Shown: positions 8,032-16,485 of the stretch, one piece after another
Layout: each line of letters opens with the position of its first letter
Position numbering within the stretch: position 1 is the first letter of the stretch
Assembly: GCA_023440945.1 (NCBI GenBank)
Contig: JAEZRL010000167.1
Location: 1-21,025, forward strand
Direction: 5' to 3'
Length of the DNA stretch: 21,025 nucleotides
Source of the DNA: Bacteroidota bacterium
Lineage (GTDB): Bacteria > Bacteroidota > Bacteroidia > Chitinophagales > Chitinophagaceae
The notes under the pieces: generated by a model
The model's input: only the letters and a program-made list of their open reading frames with translations
Databases searched by the model: none
What the model was told of the DNA's origin: nothing
Made by a program: the position numbers and the translations under genes

Positions 8032-9483
8032 TTAATGTACATCCCAAAATAGTTTTGTAGTTACTTCATCACCACCGATAGAAGAAGCTGCTTCGCTATA
8101 ATGAGGATTGAGGTTTTCTTCAGTAGGAGGATAAGTAACTCTTACAGGAAATTCTGAAACTGCTGACGGCGGTGCTTTTAATTGAGGATAATCTAGTCTT
8201 CTTATAGACGTCCATGCATCAAATCCCCTTGTATAATAATTAATCCATGCCTGCACACCGATGCTTTTTTTCCAATTGGCAGCATCAAATTGATTAACAG
8301 GCATAGCGAGGTAAGCAGAACCATCATCCGCACCTTCCGTCCACCATTGTATAGATGCAGCAACACCGTTTTTATAATGTTCTGCTGCCGTTCCACCAAC
8401 ATTCATTCCTCTTGCTGCACCTTCAGCAAGTAAAAATTCTACTTCAGCATAATCCATGATAATTCCGGGAAAATCCGGAGCCTCCACTTTATCACTTGGA
8501 TGAGAGAAATTTTTAAATGAATTACCACTTCCATATTTTCCGCCCACATATTTTCCTGATCCCGCTGAATCTGTAAAATAATAAGGCCTGCGGGGATCAT
8601 TATGAATATTCATGGTATCTATAATAGTGTTGGCAGCTACAAAGTCGTTACGATTACTCTGTACAAGATTTATCCAAATAGGATTTACATTCGGCGGACT
8701 TGTTGTATAAGGCAACAGTGCATTATCATTATTTGATGTAAATACGTTAGGAGTTGCAGATTCTACTTCAGTTTTTGCTCTTGTAGGATCAACATCGGCT
8801 ATTATCATACCCAATTTAAGTTTGATTGAATTGGCAAACTTTATCCATGCCTCAATATCGCCGTTATAAATCAAATCCGCGGTTTCAAAGCCTCCTGCAT
8901 CAGGATTTAATTCCGCAATAGAAGCATTAATGGTGTCCAGAACAGCATAGTAAACATCTTTCTGATTATCATACTTTGGTGAAGTAAGGGCCCGACCCTG
9001 CAAAGCTTCGGTATAAGGAACATCACCGAAAGTGTTTACCAAAAAAGAAAATGCATACGCCCTGAATATCTTAGCTATGGCTATCTTATTCACATAAGCA
9101 GCCTTATCTTCTTCTAATATGGTGGGATCTGCAGCCTGCTGACGCATTAGAATAATGCTTCGATTAGCATCCTGGATAACATCACGATATAGTCCATTCC
9201 ACCAGTTCAGCGCATTGTCCCGCTGGTTTAAAATATACTGGCTTTCCTGTGGATAAGTAGTTTCCGCCCAATACTGAGCAAACAATTCAAAATTTCCATT
9301 GTTCACATTAGGCGTTGTTATAAGGTCAGTAAATGCTTTCTCTGCATTTGTAAAAAGCATTTCTCCCTGCACTATCGTCGGCGCTTTAGGATTGACGTTC
9401 AAGTCAGTCATATTCTTTGTACAAGCGCCAAGAGTTACAATAAGCAGGGTGAAAGGAATTAATCTGTTTATTTTGATTTTCAT
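8032..9483 (-). CDS. SusD/RagB-family nutrient-binding outer-membrane lipoprotein
   Basis: A 483-residue surface lipoprotein that acts as the lid of a SusC-type TonB-dependent transporter and captures the substrate. The signal peptide ends in the lipobox LGAC, with Cys21 as the lipidated residue. The mature start TKNMTDLNVNPKAPT and the segment FAQYWAETTYPQESQY are typical of the SusD-like group 2 subfamily (SusD_2). Helical TPR-type segments follow, such as AKIFRAYAFSFLVNTFGDVPYTEAL at about residues 137-161, with the conserved GDVPYTEA turn. Near residue 340 the segment DYAEVEFLLAEGAARG is the conserved helix of the family. The gene follows susC after only 11 bases and is surely co-transcribed with it. 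The substrate cannot be read from the sequence: no glycoside hydrolase, peptidase or regulator accompanies the pair. Confidence 0.95.
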   Translation of the reverse strand: MKIKINRLIPFTLLIVTLGACTKNMTDLNVNPKAPTIVQGEMLFTNAEKAFTDLITTPNVNNGNFELFAQYWAETTYPQESQYILNQRDNALNWWNGLYRDVIQDANRSIILMRQQAADPTILEEDKAAYVNKIAIAKIFRAYAFSFLVNTFGDVPYTEALQGRALTSPKYDNQKDVYYAVLDTINASIAELNPDAGGFETADLIYNGDIEAWIKFANSIKLKLGMIIADVDPTRAKTEVESATPNVFTSNNDNALLPYTTSPPNVNPIWINLVQSNRNDFVAANTIIDTMNIHNDPRRPYYFTDSAGSGKYVGGKYGSGNSFKNFSHPSDKVEAPDFPGIIMDYAEVEFLLAEGAARGMNVGGTAAEHYKNGVAASIQWWTEGADDGSAYLAMPVNQFDAANWKKSIGVQAWINYYTRGFDAWTSIRRLDYPQLKAPPSAVSEFPVRVTYPPTEENLNPHYSEAASSIGGDEVTTKLFWDVH

Positions 9484-9494
9484 AATAAGGCGTT

Positions 9495-12400
9495 TTAAAA
9501 TTTCACATTAATATTAAATCCCATAATCCGGTAAGTTGGATAACTACCGACCTGAACACCCTGGATATTTCCTGAGCTTGGCCCTTCTTCAGGATCGGCA
9601 TCAGGAAGGTTTTTATGAATGATCCAAAGATTTCTTCCATAAAGAGAGAGATCAACTCCTTTTATCGCATTAATTCGGCTGAATAACTTTTGCGGCAAAG
9701 AATAGGTTATATTAACTTCTCTAAGTTTAATATAGCTTGCATCATAGATATATCCTTTGTTTGGGAAGCTATTATATCCATATCCTCTTAAGCCGGTAAC
9801 CAATGCGTGAATATTATTGGGTTTTCCATCTTCGGTAACACCGGGGAAAAGCACACCACCGCCATTAGCAGGATCATCTCTTTTCGGATTGCCAAGGTCA
9901 TTCAAACCTGCTGTATTTGCTGTAAGGCCAGTACCCTGTCCGTACCATTGGTCAACAGAATATACATCACCACCATGTTTAAAGTCTATCAGGAAGCTTA
10001 GAGACAAATCACCATAAGAAAAACGATTATTAATACCACCTGTCCAGTCAGGTGTAATGTTTCCTATTATTTCATTTGCTGATGCTGAAGGAATGTAATA
10101 GCCATCACCGTCAACTGTTGGCTGTCCATTGGTATAAATAAAATCAGTTCCTTTCAATACACCGAAAGGTTCTCCAACTACAGCATTTAATGTTACATTA
10201 CCCTGGAAAGAACCGAGTAAAATGTTTTTAGTATCACCATACAAACTCAGCACCTTATTATTGATCTTTGTCCAGTTCACATTCAAATCCCAATTGAAAT
10301 TCTTTGTTCTTACAGGCACAAGATTCAATGAAAGTTCAACACCTTTATTTTCTACATTACCCGCGTTAACAATTTGAGTAGTATAACCTGTAGCACCGGA
10401 AATGGTAACCGGGATGATCTGGTCAATTGTGTTTGTTTTGAAATAAGTAGCATCCAAACCGATCCTGTTTTTGAGGAAAGAAACTTCTAAACCACCCTCA
10501 TAACTCCTTGTTCGTTCAGGCTTGAGATCAGGATTTTTTTCTGTAGAAGAAACAGAGAACAGCGGAACACCATTAAAAGGAGTAGGCTGTGTATAAGAGT
10601 TGATAAGATAATCAAACGGAGCATCGCTACCAACTTCAGCATAATTCAATCTTAGTTTTCCAAAACTTAACCAAGTTGCACCCGGCATTAATTTTGAAAA
10701 AACAAAACCCCCGGAAACTGAAGGATAGAAATAAGCATTATTACCTTTTGGAAGAGTTGAAGACTGATCACGACGGGCAGTTGCATCCAAGATAAGCATG
10801 TCCTTATAGGTAAGTGTAATACCACCAAAAACACCTCCCACTTCTGTTAGCTCTGCGGTTTCAACCGGAGCTTCAATAGGATTGATAGAATTGGCAAGAC
10901 TATAAATACCCGGAACAATCAAACCGCCATTGGTAGAAGCAGAAATTGATTGAAAATTATCCCTGCGAAGATTTGCACCTACTAAAGCTTTAAAGTTCAG
11001 GTCATTTGTTATGTCTTTATCAACATTTGCCAGGAAGTCATAGTTCACTTCCAAAAATCGTTGGTCTGTTCTTACATAACCCGGAATGTTCACTGATTCA
11101 AAGCCGGTTCTTTCTTCCAACCCTCCTGAATAATTATCGAGAGATACTCGTCCCATTAAATTAAGCCATTTTGTAGCAGCATAATTTAAAGTGACATAAG
11201 AGATGTAACGATATCTTGAATCTGATTCATAATTTTCATAACGAACATAATAAGGATTATCCCAATAGATTGGAGTAATATCTTCAGGGGGACCAGACAT
11301 ATTCCAGGTCACATTCTTCCTGTTTCTGAAATACGCATTTTTAAGCTCCTTAACATCAACATTCATTTCCCACCATTCTCTAAAGCTTGCTGCGGGGTTC
11401 ACATCACCATATCCATTTCCATATCTTCCGACTCCAAGAACCTGTGAAAAATTAATAGCTCCTGTTGCAGTTAATTTATCGGTGATCTTATAATCAGCCT
11501 GCAGGTTTACAAGGTTTTTAGTAAGTTCACTATTCGGCAAAATTCCTTTATCGTTCGTGTGTGTGTAACCTAATTTAAAAGTGGCACGATCGCCGCCACC
11601 CTGCACAAAAATGCTTGTATTATAAGAAAGCGGGTTTTCAAAGAAAGTGGTCGGATCATTTGCTGCAGCCACCCATGGTGTTGCTTTCATATAATTGGGA
11701 GAAGTTGGATCAAAAGCATCCCATTGATATACATTTAAATTAGGATCGAAACGAGCTCCAAAAGAAGCATCTTCGGTGGTAGGCACAACTAAATCGTCCG
11801 TACCATCTCCATTGGCATCAAAATACCAAAAATGAGAATCCGGAGAAGGAGGATCTGAATAAGTATAATAGTCTGGATCATAATAGCCGGAACCGTATTC
11901 ATGCTGATATTTTATCCAGGTGCTTTTATCCATTGTTCCCATAGAGCCACCCAGGTTTACGCTGATGCCGAGCCCTTTTCTACCTTTTTTAGTCGTAATT
12001 AAAATTACACCGTTTGAAGCCCTGCTTCCGTAAAGGGCAGTAGCAGCAGCACCTTTTAATACGTTTACGGACTGGATGTCATCAGGATTAACATCTGCAC
12101 CTGTATTACCATAATCGTATCCTTCAAAACCTTGCCTTTGATCAGAAGTATTATAGTTAGAATTGTTTACAGGTACGCCATCAACTACTATCAATGCCTG
12201 GTTGTTGCCTGTAATAGATTTATTTCCTCTCAGCACAATATTGGTAGAACCCCCAAGGTTATTGTTTTGCTTGATCTGTAATCCAGCTACTTTTCCCGTT
12301 AAGGCATTTGCAAAATTTTCAGTTCTTGTTTTTGTGATCTCATCATTTGTCACTTGTTGAGCAGCGTAAGGCAATGTATTGCGGTTTCTCCTTATTCCCA

Positions 12401-12722
12401 ATGCTGTTACTACCACTTCATCAATAGTTCCGGCAGTTGGTGTAAGCGTGATTTCCAAATTGGTTTGGTTTTCAATAGTCACTTGAGTTGATGCAAAATT
12501 TACAGAGGAAATAACCAAAACATCACCTGGTTCTACATTTATCTGGAATGTACCGTCATTTGCTGCGGCCGTCCCAACATTTTTCCCTTTTACCTGAATT
12601 GAAGCTCCCACTACCGGCTGACCATTATTGTCAGTTACTTTCCCGGTAATTGCTCGGGGCTGTGCGATGGCAAGGCTAATGCCTAATAGCAACACCGCAA
12701 AGAGTGTTAGAATTTTTCTCAT
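9495..12722 (-). CDS. SusC/RagA-family TonB-linked outer-membrane transporter
   Basis: A 1075-residue outer-membrane barrel that takes up large nutrients using TonB energy, together with the SusD-like partner encoded 11 bases downstream. A signal peptide (residues 1-20, ending LAIA) is followed by a carboxypeptidase-D regulatory-like domain (about 22-95, beginning ITGKVTDNNGQPVVGASI). The TonB-box region DEVVVTALGI is at 101-110. The plug domain follows, with the SusC signature LRGNKSITGNNQALIVVDGVPV split around residues 164-186 and LKGAAATALYGSRASNGVILITTKKG near 222-247. The rest is a large beta-barrel ending in FNINVKF, with the terminal phenylalanine expected for barrel assembly. Many Tyr/Asp/Asn-rich loops suggest a polar substrate, but this is weak. 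No ECF sigma/anti-sigma pair or hybrid sensor is next to it. Confidence 0.96.
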   Translation of the reverse strand: MRKILTLFAVLLLGISLAIAQPRAITGKVTDNNGQPVVGASIQVKGKNVGTAAANDGTFQINVEPGDVLVISSVNFASTQVTIENQTNLEITLTPTAGTIDEVVVTALGIRRNRNTLPYAAQQVTNDEITKTRTENFANALTGKVAGLQIKQNNNLGGSTNIVLRGNKSITGNNQALIVVDGVPVNNSNYNTSDQRQGFEGYDYGNTGADVNPDDIQSVNVLKGAAATALYGSRASNGVILITTKKGRKGLGISVNLGGSMGTMDKSTWIKYQHEYGSGYYDPDYYTYSDPPSPDSHFWYFDANGDGTDDLVVPTTEDASFGARFDPNLNVYQWDAFDPTSPNYMKATPWVAAANDPTTFFENPLSYNTSIFVQGGGDRATFKLGYTHTNDKGILPNSELTKNLVNLQADYKITDKLTATGAINFSQVLGVGRYGNGYGDVNPAASFREWWEMNVDVKELKNAYFRNRKNVTWNMSGPPEDITPIYWDNPYYVRYENYESDSRYRYISYVTLNYAATKWLNLMGRVSLDNYSGGLEERTGFESVNIPGYVRTDQRFLEVNYDFLANVDKDITNDLNFKALVGANLRRDNFQSISASTNGGLIVPGIYSLANSINPIEAPVETAELTEVGGVFGGITLTYKDMLILDATARRDQSSTLPKGNNAYFYPSVSGGFVFSKLMPGATWLSFGKLRLNYAEVGSDAPFDYLINSYTQPTPFNGVPLFSVSSTEKNPDLKPERTRSYEGGLEVSFLKNRIGLDATYFKTNTIDQIIPVTISGATGYTTQIVNAGNVENKGVELSLNLVPVRTKNFNWDLNVNWTKINNKVLSLYGDTKNILLGSFQGNVTLNAVVGEPFGVLKGTDFIYTNGQPTVDGDGYYIPSASANEIIGNITPDWTGGINNRFSYGDLSLSFLIDFKHGGDVYSVDQWYGQGTGLTANTAGLNDLGNPKRDDPANGGGVLFPGVTEDGKPNNIHALVTGLRGYGYNSFPNKGYIYDASYIKLREVNITYSLPQKLFSRINAIKGVDLSLYGRNLWIIHKNLPDADPEEGPSSGNIQGVQVGSYPTYRIMGFNINVKF

Positions 12723-12836
12723 GTGTCTAAGTTTTAAGAAAAGTATAAATTTTAATTAAATTTTAAGAAGCTTGTACTACAAAGGACATTCCCTTTTTGA
12801 AAAAGGCTGCATACCTTAAAAAACAATTAAAGAGGG

Positions 12837-12866
12837 CAAATTTACTGTTAAAGAATACTTATGAAA
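12837..12866 (-). promoter_or_regulatory. Candidate promoter of the susC-susD operon
   Basis: On the - strand, TAAATTTG (12844-12837) matches TAnnTTTG exactly, and TTTC (12866-12863), one mismatch from the -33 TTTG, lies 18 bases upstream. The leader would be about 110 bases. It contains a small hairpin CCTTT/AAAGG (12792-12806) and a tandem 9-mer AAATTTTAA (12747-12755 and 12758-12766) close to the start codon. Confidence 0.5.
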
Positions 12867-13057
12867 TGAAAGCTAATGGTATCTGGTGAATGCTTTAAGG
12901 AAAGCAAGAATGAATTAGATTCTAAAACTTTTTATCAATCAAAAACTTATAAAAAGACACTGCCGCTTACTTTTTTTTACAGAAGTTGCTGCTTTAACTA
13001 CAAATTAACATTATTACGCTATTATATAGTTTCTAAAAAAGAGTGAAAAATCACTGT

Positions 13058-13065
13058 TATTTTTG
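13058..13065 (+). promoter_or_regulatory. -7 promoter box directly before folD
   Basis: TATTTTTG matches TAnnTTTG exactly and ends 6 bases before the ATG at 13072. Known start sites in this phylum lie several bases after the box, so transcription should begin at or next to the start codon, which would make the mRNA leaderless. The -33 element is weak: TTTC at 13030-13033 with a 24-base spacer. Confidence 0.55.
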
Positions 13066-13071
13066 CAATCT

Positions 13072-13950
13072 ATGCAAATACTTGATGGAAAAATTGCTTC
13101 AGAAGCAATAAAAGTTCAATTGAAAAAAACAGTAGATGAGCTTAAAGCTGCAAATAAAAGACCTCCGCATTTAGCTGCAGTTTTAGTAGGTGAAAATGGA
13201 GCTAGTCAAACCTACGTGGCGAGCAAGGTGAAAAACTGCAATGAAATTGGGTTTGAATCTACCCTTATAAAATTTGAAGATACTATTGAAGAAATAGTTT
13301 TACTCGATAAGATAAAAGAACTGAACCAAAACGAGAACGTTGACGGTATCCTTGTTCAGTTGCCTTTGCCTAAACATATAAGCGAACAAAAAGTGATCGA
13401 ATCCATTAGTCCTGCAAAAGACGTGGATGGGTTTCACGCGGAAAGCATTGGCAGGCTTGTTCAGGGGCTGCCTACTTTTATACCTGCCACACCCTACGGC
13501 ATTATGCTAATGCTGGAGCATTACAATATTCAAACAAAAGGTAAACATGCTGTTGTTATTGGCCGAAGTAATATTGTTGGCAGACCGATGAGCATTTTAC
13601 TAAGCAGCAACTTGCCCTATGGTAACTGCACAGTAACCATTTGCCATTCACATACAAGTAATCTGAAAGAGCTTTGCTTACAGGGAGATATAATTGTAGC
13701 AGCATTAGGGAAACCAGGTTTTGTAAAAGCGGATATGGTTAAAGAAGGGGCAGTTGTTATTGATGTGGGCATAACAAGAGTGGAAGATGCCACTGCAAAA
13801 AAAGGTTACCGTATAAAAGGAGATGTAGCATTTGATGAAGTTGCACCTGTAACCTCTGCAATTACACCTGTTCCTGGTGGTGTTGGATTAATGACCATCG
13901 CAGGGTTGTTGAAAAATACCCTCAAAGCTTACCAAAACAGCCTCACCTAA
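13072..13950 (+). CDS. folD: Bifunctional methylenetetrahydrofolate dehydrogenase / cyclohydrolase
   Basis: FolD interconverts 5,10-methylene-THF and 10-formyl-THF through methenyl-THF, with NADP, supplying one-carbon units for purines and formyl-Met. From the ATG at 13072 it has 292 residues, the usual length. Visible motifs are TYVASKVKNC (catalytic Tyr48 and Lys52), VQLPLPKHI, KDVDGFHAESIGRL, PATPYGIM, the nucleotide-binding loop GRSNIVGRP (164-172), TVTICHSHT, and the C-terminal PVPGGVGLMTIAGLL. A TTG at 13063 could extend the frame by three codons, but that TTG is part of the -7 box, so the ATG is preferred. A hairpin terminator overlaps the stop codon, so queE downstream is probably a separate transcript. 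Confidence 0.98.
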   Translation: MQILDGKIASEAIKVQLKKTVDELKAANKRPPHLAAVLVGENGASQTYVASKVKNCNEIGFESTLIKFEDTIEEIVLLDKIKELNQNENVDGILVQLPLPKHISEQKVIESISPAKDVDGFHAESIGRLVQGLPTFIPATPYGIMLMLEHYNIQTKGKHAVVIGRSNIVGRPMSILLSSNLPYGNCTVTICHSHTSNLKELCLQGDIIVAALGKPGFVKADMVKEGAVVIDVGITRVEDATAKKGYRIKGDVAFDEVAPVTSAITPVPGGVGLMTIAGLLKNTLKAYQNSLT

Positions 13951-13977
13951 ATCCTTTCTAAAGAAAAGGATTTTTTT
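13950..13977 (+). terminator. Terminator of folD
   Basis: AATCCTTT (13950-13957) pairs with AAAGGATT (13965-13972) and is followed by a run of T ending at 13977. The stem begins at the last base of the folD stop codon. Confidence 0.8.
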
Positions 13978-14068
13978 GATTCAATTTTATTCTGAAATTG
14001 TTCTCTTTAAGAGAGCTTATAACCGAGGCATAACAACAATCTTAACGGAAACGATAAATTTAAGCTTC

Positions 14069-14076
14069 TACCTTTG
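14069..14076 (+). promoter_or_regulatory. -7 promoter box directly before queE
   Basis: TACCTTTG matches TAnnTTTG exactly and ends 4 bases before the ATG at 14081. As with folD, this would place the transcription start at or very near the start codon. No clear -33 TTG is seen at 17-23 bases upstream. Confidence 0.5.
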
Positions 14077-14080
14077 TAAG

Positions 14081-14698
14081 ATGTTTTTAGTTGATACTTC
14101 TGTTTCGCTTCCGGTTATGGAAGCTTTTTATACAATACAGGGCGAAGGATTTCACCAGGGTAAAGCGGCTTATTTTATTCGTTTAGGAGGCTGCGATGTT
14201 GGCTGTGTATGGTGTGATGTAAAAGAAAGCTGGGATGAAAACGCGCATCCTTTAATACCTGTTGAAAAGATCGTGACAGATGCGGCAAAAAGCCCGGGAC
14301 GCCTGGCCGTAATAACTGGTGGCGAACCATTGATGCATGATCTTACCCAGCTTACTTCACAATTACATTCCGCAGGTTTTAAAACAAATATTGAAACATC
14401 AGGCTCTCATCCAATAACCGGCACTTGGGATTGGATCTGTTTATCTCCGAAAAAATTCAAAGCGCCGTTACCGGAAGTTGTTCCGTATGCCCATGAATTA
14501 AAGGTGATCATTTATAACAAACACGATTTTAAATGGGCTGAAAAATATGCGAAAGATGTTTCTGCTCAGTGCAAATTATATCTTCAGCCCGAATGGAGCA
14601 AAGCATCTGAAGTTACTCCTTTGATCGTAAATTATATCAAGGCAAATCCTCAATGGGAATTGAGTTTGCAGATACATAAATACATCAACGTTCCCTGA
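14081..14698 (+). CDS. queE: 7-carboxy-7-deazaguanine synthase
   Basis: QueE is a radical SAM enzyme that contracts the ring of 6-carboxytetrahydropterin to 7-carboxy-7-deazaguanine, on the pathway to queuosine in tRNA. The 205-residue form starting at MFLVDTSVSLPVMEAF fits the family. EAFYTIQGEGFHQGK (14-28) is the substrate-side N-terminal motif. The iron-sulfur ligands are Cys38, Cys42 and Cys45 in CDVGCVWCD, the CxxxCxxC form. TGGEPLMHD is the SAM-binding GGE motif, followed by NIETSGS and LSPKKF. The reading frame is open back to a TTG at 13976, but those 35 extra residues overlap the folD terminator T-run and lack family similarity. The gene ends only 2 bases from the stop of the convergent phosphorylase gene. 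No queC, queD or queF is visible nearby. Confidence 0.95.
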   Translation: MFLVDTSVSLPVMEAFYTIQGEGFHQGKAAYFIRLGGCDVGCVWCDVKESWDENAHPLIPVEKIVTDAAKSPGRLAVITGGEPLMHDLTQLTSQLHSAGFKTNIETSGSHPITGTWDWICLSPKKFKAPLPEVVPYAHELKVIIYNKHDFKWAEKYAKDVSAQCKLYLQPEWSKASEVTPLIVNYIKANPQWELSLQIHKYINVP

Positions 14699-14700
14699 TC

Positions 14701-16353
14701 TTATTTATACAGTAATTCGTAATACTGATCAGCCATACGATTACTGTCAAACTGGAAACGTACATCACGCATTCCATTTTTCATGATCTGGCGCCAGGTA
14801 TCATAATTCTCGTAATACATGGGTATGATCGTATTTTCGAGAATATCATATATCTGGTCAAGGTCATAATTATCCTGCTCGTGAACATTCATGTGCAGGT
14901 AATCTGCTTTTGGCACCACAAAACCGTTGTTTCCATCATCAATAAACTCCGGGATCCATCCGTCATCGGTTGAAAAGTTTACAGCGCCATTCATCGCCGC
15001 CGTCATTCCACTTGTACCGGAAGCTTCTCTTGGAACACGTGGATTATTCAGCCAAACATCCGCACCTTGTTTTAATCGTTTACTCAAGGCCAGTTCATAA
15101 CCAATAAGCACCGCCATATTTTTGTACGATTTGCTTACCTGTACAAGATGATTGAACTGTGAGATAGCAGGATAATCCAGCGGATAAGGCTTTCCAGCCC
15201 AGATAAGCTGAACAGGATATGCTGTATTATGCATCAATTTATTAAAACGCTCTTTATCCTGTGTAAGAAAATCGGCACGTTTATAACCTGCAAATCTTCT
15301 TGCCCAAACGATGGTCAATACATTAGCATTAAACAACTTTCCTGTTTGATCGGCCACAATATCGAAAGCTCTTTTCTTCAGATATTTTTTCCGGTCGTCA
15401 AATGCCCAGTCATTGTTTTCTTCCATTGCGCGGTACATCTGTTTATCAGACCAATAATACCAGTTTTGCGCATTTGTTATAGAGATGATCGGACAAATAT
15501 TATCATACTTACTCCACATTGCTCTTGATACATCGCCATGTAATTTTGATACACCATTTGCCAATTTTGCGAATCGCAACGCCGCTAATGAATGATTGAA
15601 CTGATCATCATGAATACCTGTAAGTTTCCGCACTTCATCAATGGTTAAACCACAGAAGAAACTCATTTTATGACAGAGATAAATATCATGTTTTTCATTT
15701 CCTGCTTCTTCCGGTGTATGTGTCGTAAAAACAAGATGTTGTCTCAGTTTTTCAACACTTTTAAATTTATTCAGCAGATAAAAAGCTGCAGGAATACCAT
15801 GTGCTTCATTTAAGTGATAAAGATCAGGGTTAAATCCTAATTCATCTACAAGCTTCGCTCCTCCTACGCCTAACAAAATAAACTGTGCAACTTTTGTTGC
15901 AACATTGGCATCGTATAAACGATGCGTGATAGTTTGAGACACATAATCATTCTCAGGTAAATCAGTACTCAATAAAAACAATGGAGCACTGTTAAACGTA
16001 GTTGGATTAAGATAATATGCCTTAACCCAGACCGGGGAATCATGTATAGTAATTTGAAATTTTATGCCTGTATCTTCCAGGAAACTATATATTTTTTCCA
16101 TCCAGGTAACCTGCAATGTTTGATCCTGGTTACGTGCCTGGTCGTAATAACCGTATTTCCATAAGATACCGATACCAATAAGATTCTGTCTTAATTCATA
16201 CGCACTACGTAAGTGAGAGCCTGCAAGAAAGCCAAGACCACCACTATAAATTTTCAAGGGTTGATGTACGGCAAATTCCATTGAAAAATAAGCAACCTTC
16301 TTTTGGTACCTTTCATCAATCTGATATGGAATTTGATAATTTCTAAAACTCAT
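14701..16353 (-). CDS. Alpha-glucan (glycogen) phosphorylase family protein, short GT35 type
   Basis: A 550-residue cytoplasmic protein of the GT35 phosphorylase family, which releases glucose 1-phosphate from glycogen or maltodextrins. Motifs in order: KVAYFSMEFAVHQPLKIYSGGLGFLAGSH near the N-terminus, LNEAHGIPAAF, FTTHTPEEAGNEKHD, WARRFAGYKRA (Arg353 and Lys358, at the spacing of the phosphate-site Arg569/Lys574 of rabbit muscle phosphorylase), and REASGTSGM followed by Thr451. In known GT35 enzymes the residue eight after the Glu of EASGT is the lysine that binds pyridoxal phosphate (Lys680 in the rabbit enzyme); here that residue is Thr (codon ACG). Phosphorolytic activity is therefore uncertain. 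The start MSFRNYQIPYQI at 16353 is preceded by AGAAGAAAT and fits the family; an upstream in-frame ATG at 16410 would add 19 residues. It is convergent with queE, with 2 bases between the stops. Confidence 0.85.
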   Translation of the reverse strand: MSFRNYQIPYQIDERYQKKVAYFSMEFAVHQPLKIYSGGLGFLAGSHLRSAYELRQNLIGIGILWKYGYYDQARNQDQTLQVTWMEKIYSFLEDTGIKFQITIHDSPVWVKAYYLNPTTFNSAPLFLLSTDLPENDYVSQTITHRLYDANVATKVAQFILLGVGGAKLVDELGFNPDLYHLNEAHGIPAAFYLLNKFKSVEKLRQHLVFTTHTPEEAGNEKHDIYLCHKMSFFCGLTIDEVRKLTGIHDDQFNHSLAALRFAKLANGVSKLHGDVSRAMWSKYDNICPIISITNAQNWYYWSDKQMYRAMEENNDWAFDDRKKYLKKRAFDIVADQTGKLFNANVLTIVWARRFAGYKRADFLTQDKERFNKLMHNTAYPVQLIWAGKPYPLDYPAISQFNHLVQVSKSYKNMAVLIGYELALSKRLKQGADVWLNNPRVPREASGTSGMTAAMNGAVNFSTDDGWIPEFIDDGNNGFVVPKADYLHMNVHEQDNYDLDQIYDILENTIIPMYYENYDTWRQIMKNGMRDVRFQFDSNRMADQYYELLYK

Positions 16354-16449
16354 ATTTCTTCTGTTATCATTGTTAAAGCGGACGCAATATAGCGGTAAAT
16401 GATGAATCAATTATTCATACCGGTTTAAAATTGAATTATAAGAATGCTG

Positions 16450-16485
16450 TATTGTTTAATATTTTTCAACATTCTATTGTTTAAT
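16450..16485. repeat. Tandem 11-mer upstream of the phosphorylase gene
   Basis: TATTGTTTAAT occurs at 16450-16460 and again at 16475-16485, 25 bases apart. The pair lies about 100-130 bases upstream of the phosphorylase start. An overlapping short inverted repeat, GAATG and CATTC, is also present. The rest of the 16411-16611 gap is AT-rich without a clear feature. Confidence 0.35.

Larger units (their letters stand above)
12723..13071. other. Intergenic region between divergent susC and folD
   Basis: This 349-base AT-rich gap separates two divergent genes. It holds the susC leader and promoter on the left and the folD promoter box at the right end. Between about 12870 and 13040 I see no open reading frame, RNA gene or strong hairpin. 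Confidence 0.7.

Noticed and set aside
9817..10017. Open frames on the + strand inside susC, and similar frames opposite the C25, tyrS and phosphorylase genes
   Set aside because: They are antisense to strongly supported genes, low in family-like motifs and without promoters; they follow from codon bias of the real gene.
12747..12766. Tandem AAATTTTAA before susC as a direct-repeat operator
   Set aside because: It is a simple AT-rich repeat next to the start codon, where A/T-rich leaders are normal in this phylum; noted only within the promoter entry.
13063..13071. TTG start that would extend folD by three codons
   Set aside because: The TTG is the end of the TATTTTTG promoter box, and the family N-terminus fits the ATG at 13072.
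13976..14080. 35-residue N-terminal extension of queE from a TTG
   Set aside because: It begins in the folD terminator T-run, carries the queE promoter box and has no similarity to QueE; the ATG at 14081 fits the family.
16354..16410. Upstream ATG of the phosphorylase gene
   Set aside because: The 19 added residues do not resemble the family N-terminus, and the ATG at 16353 has an AG-rich sequence before it.
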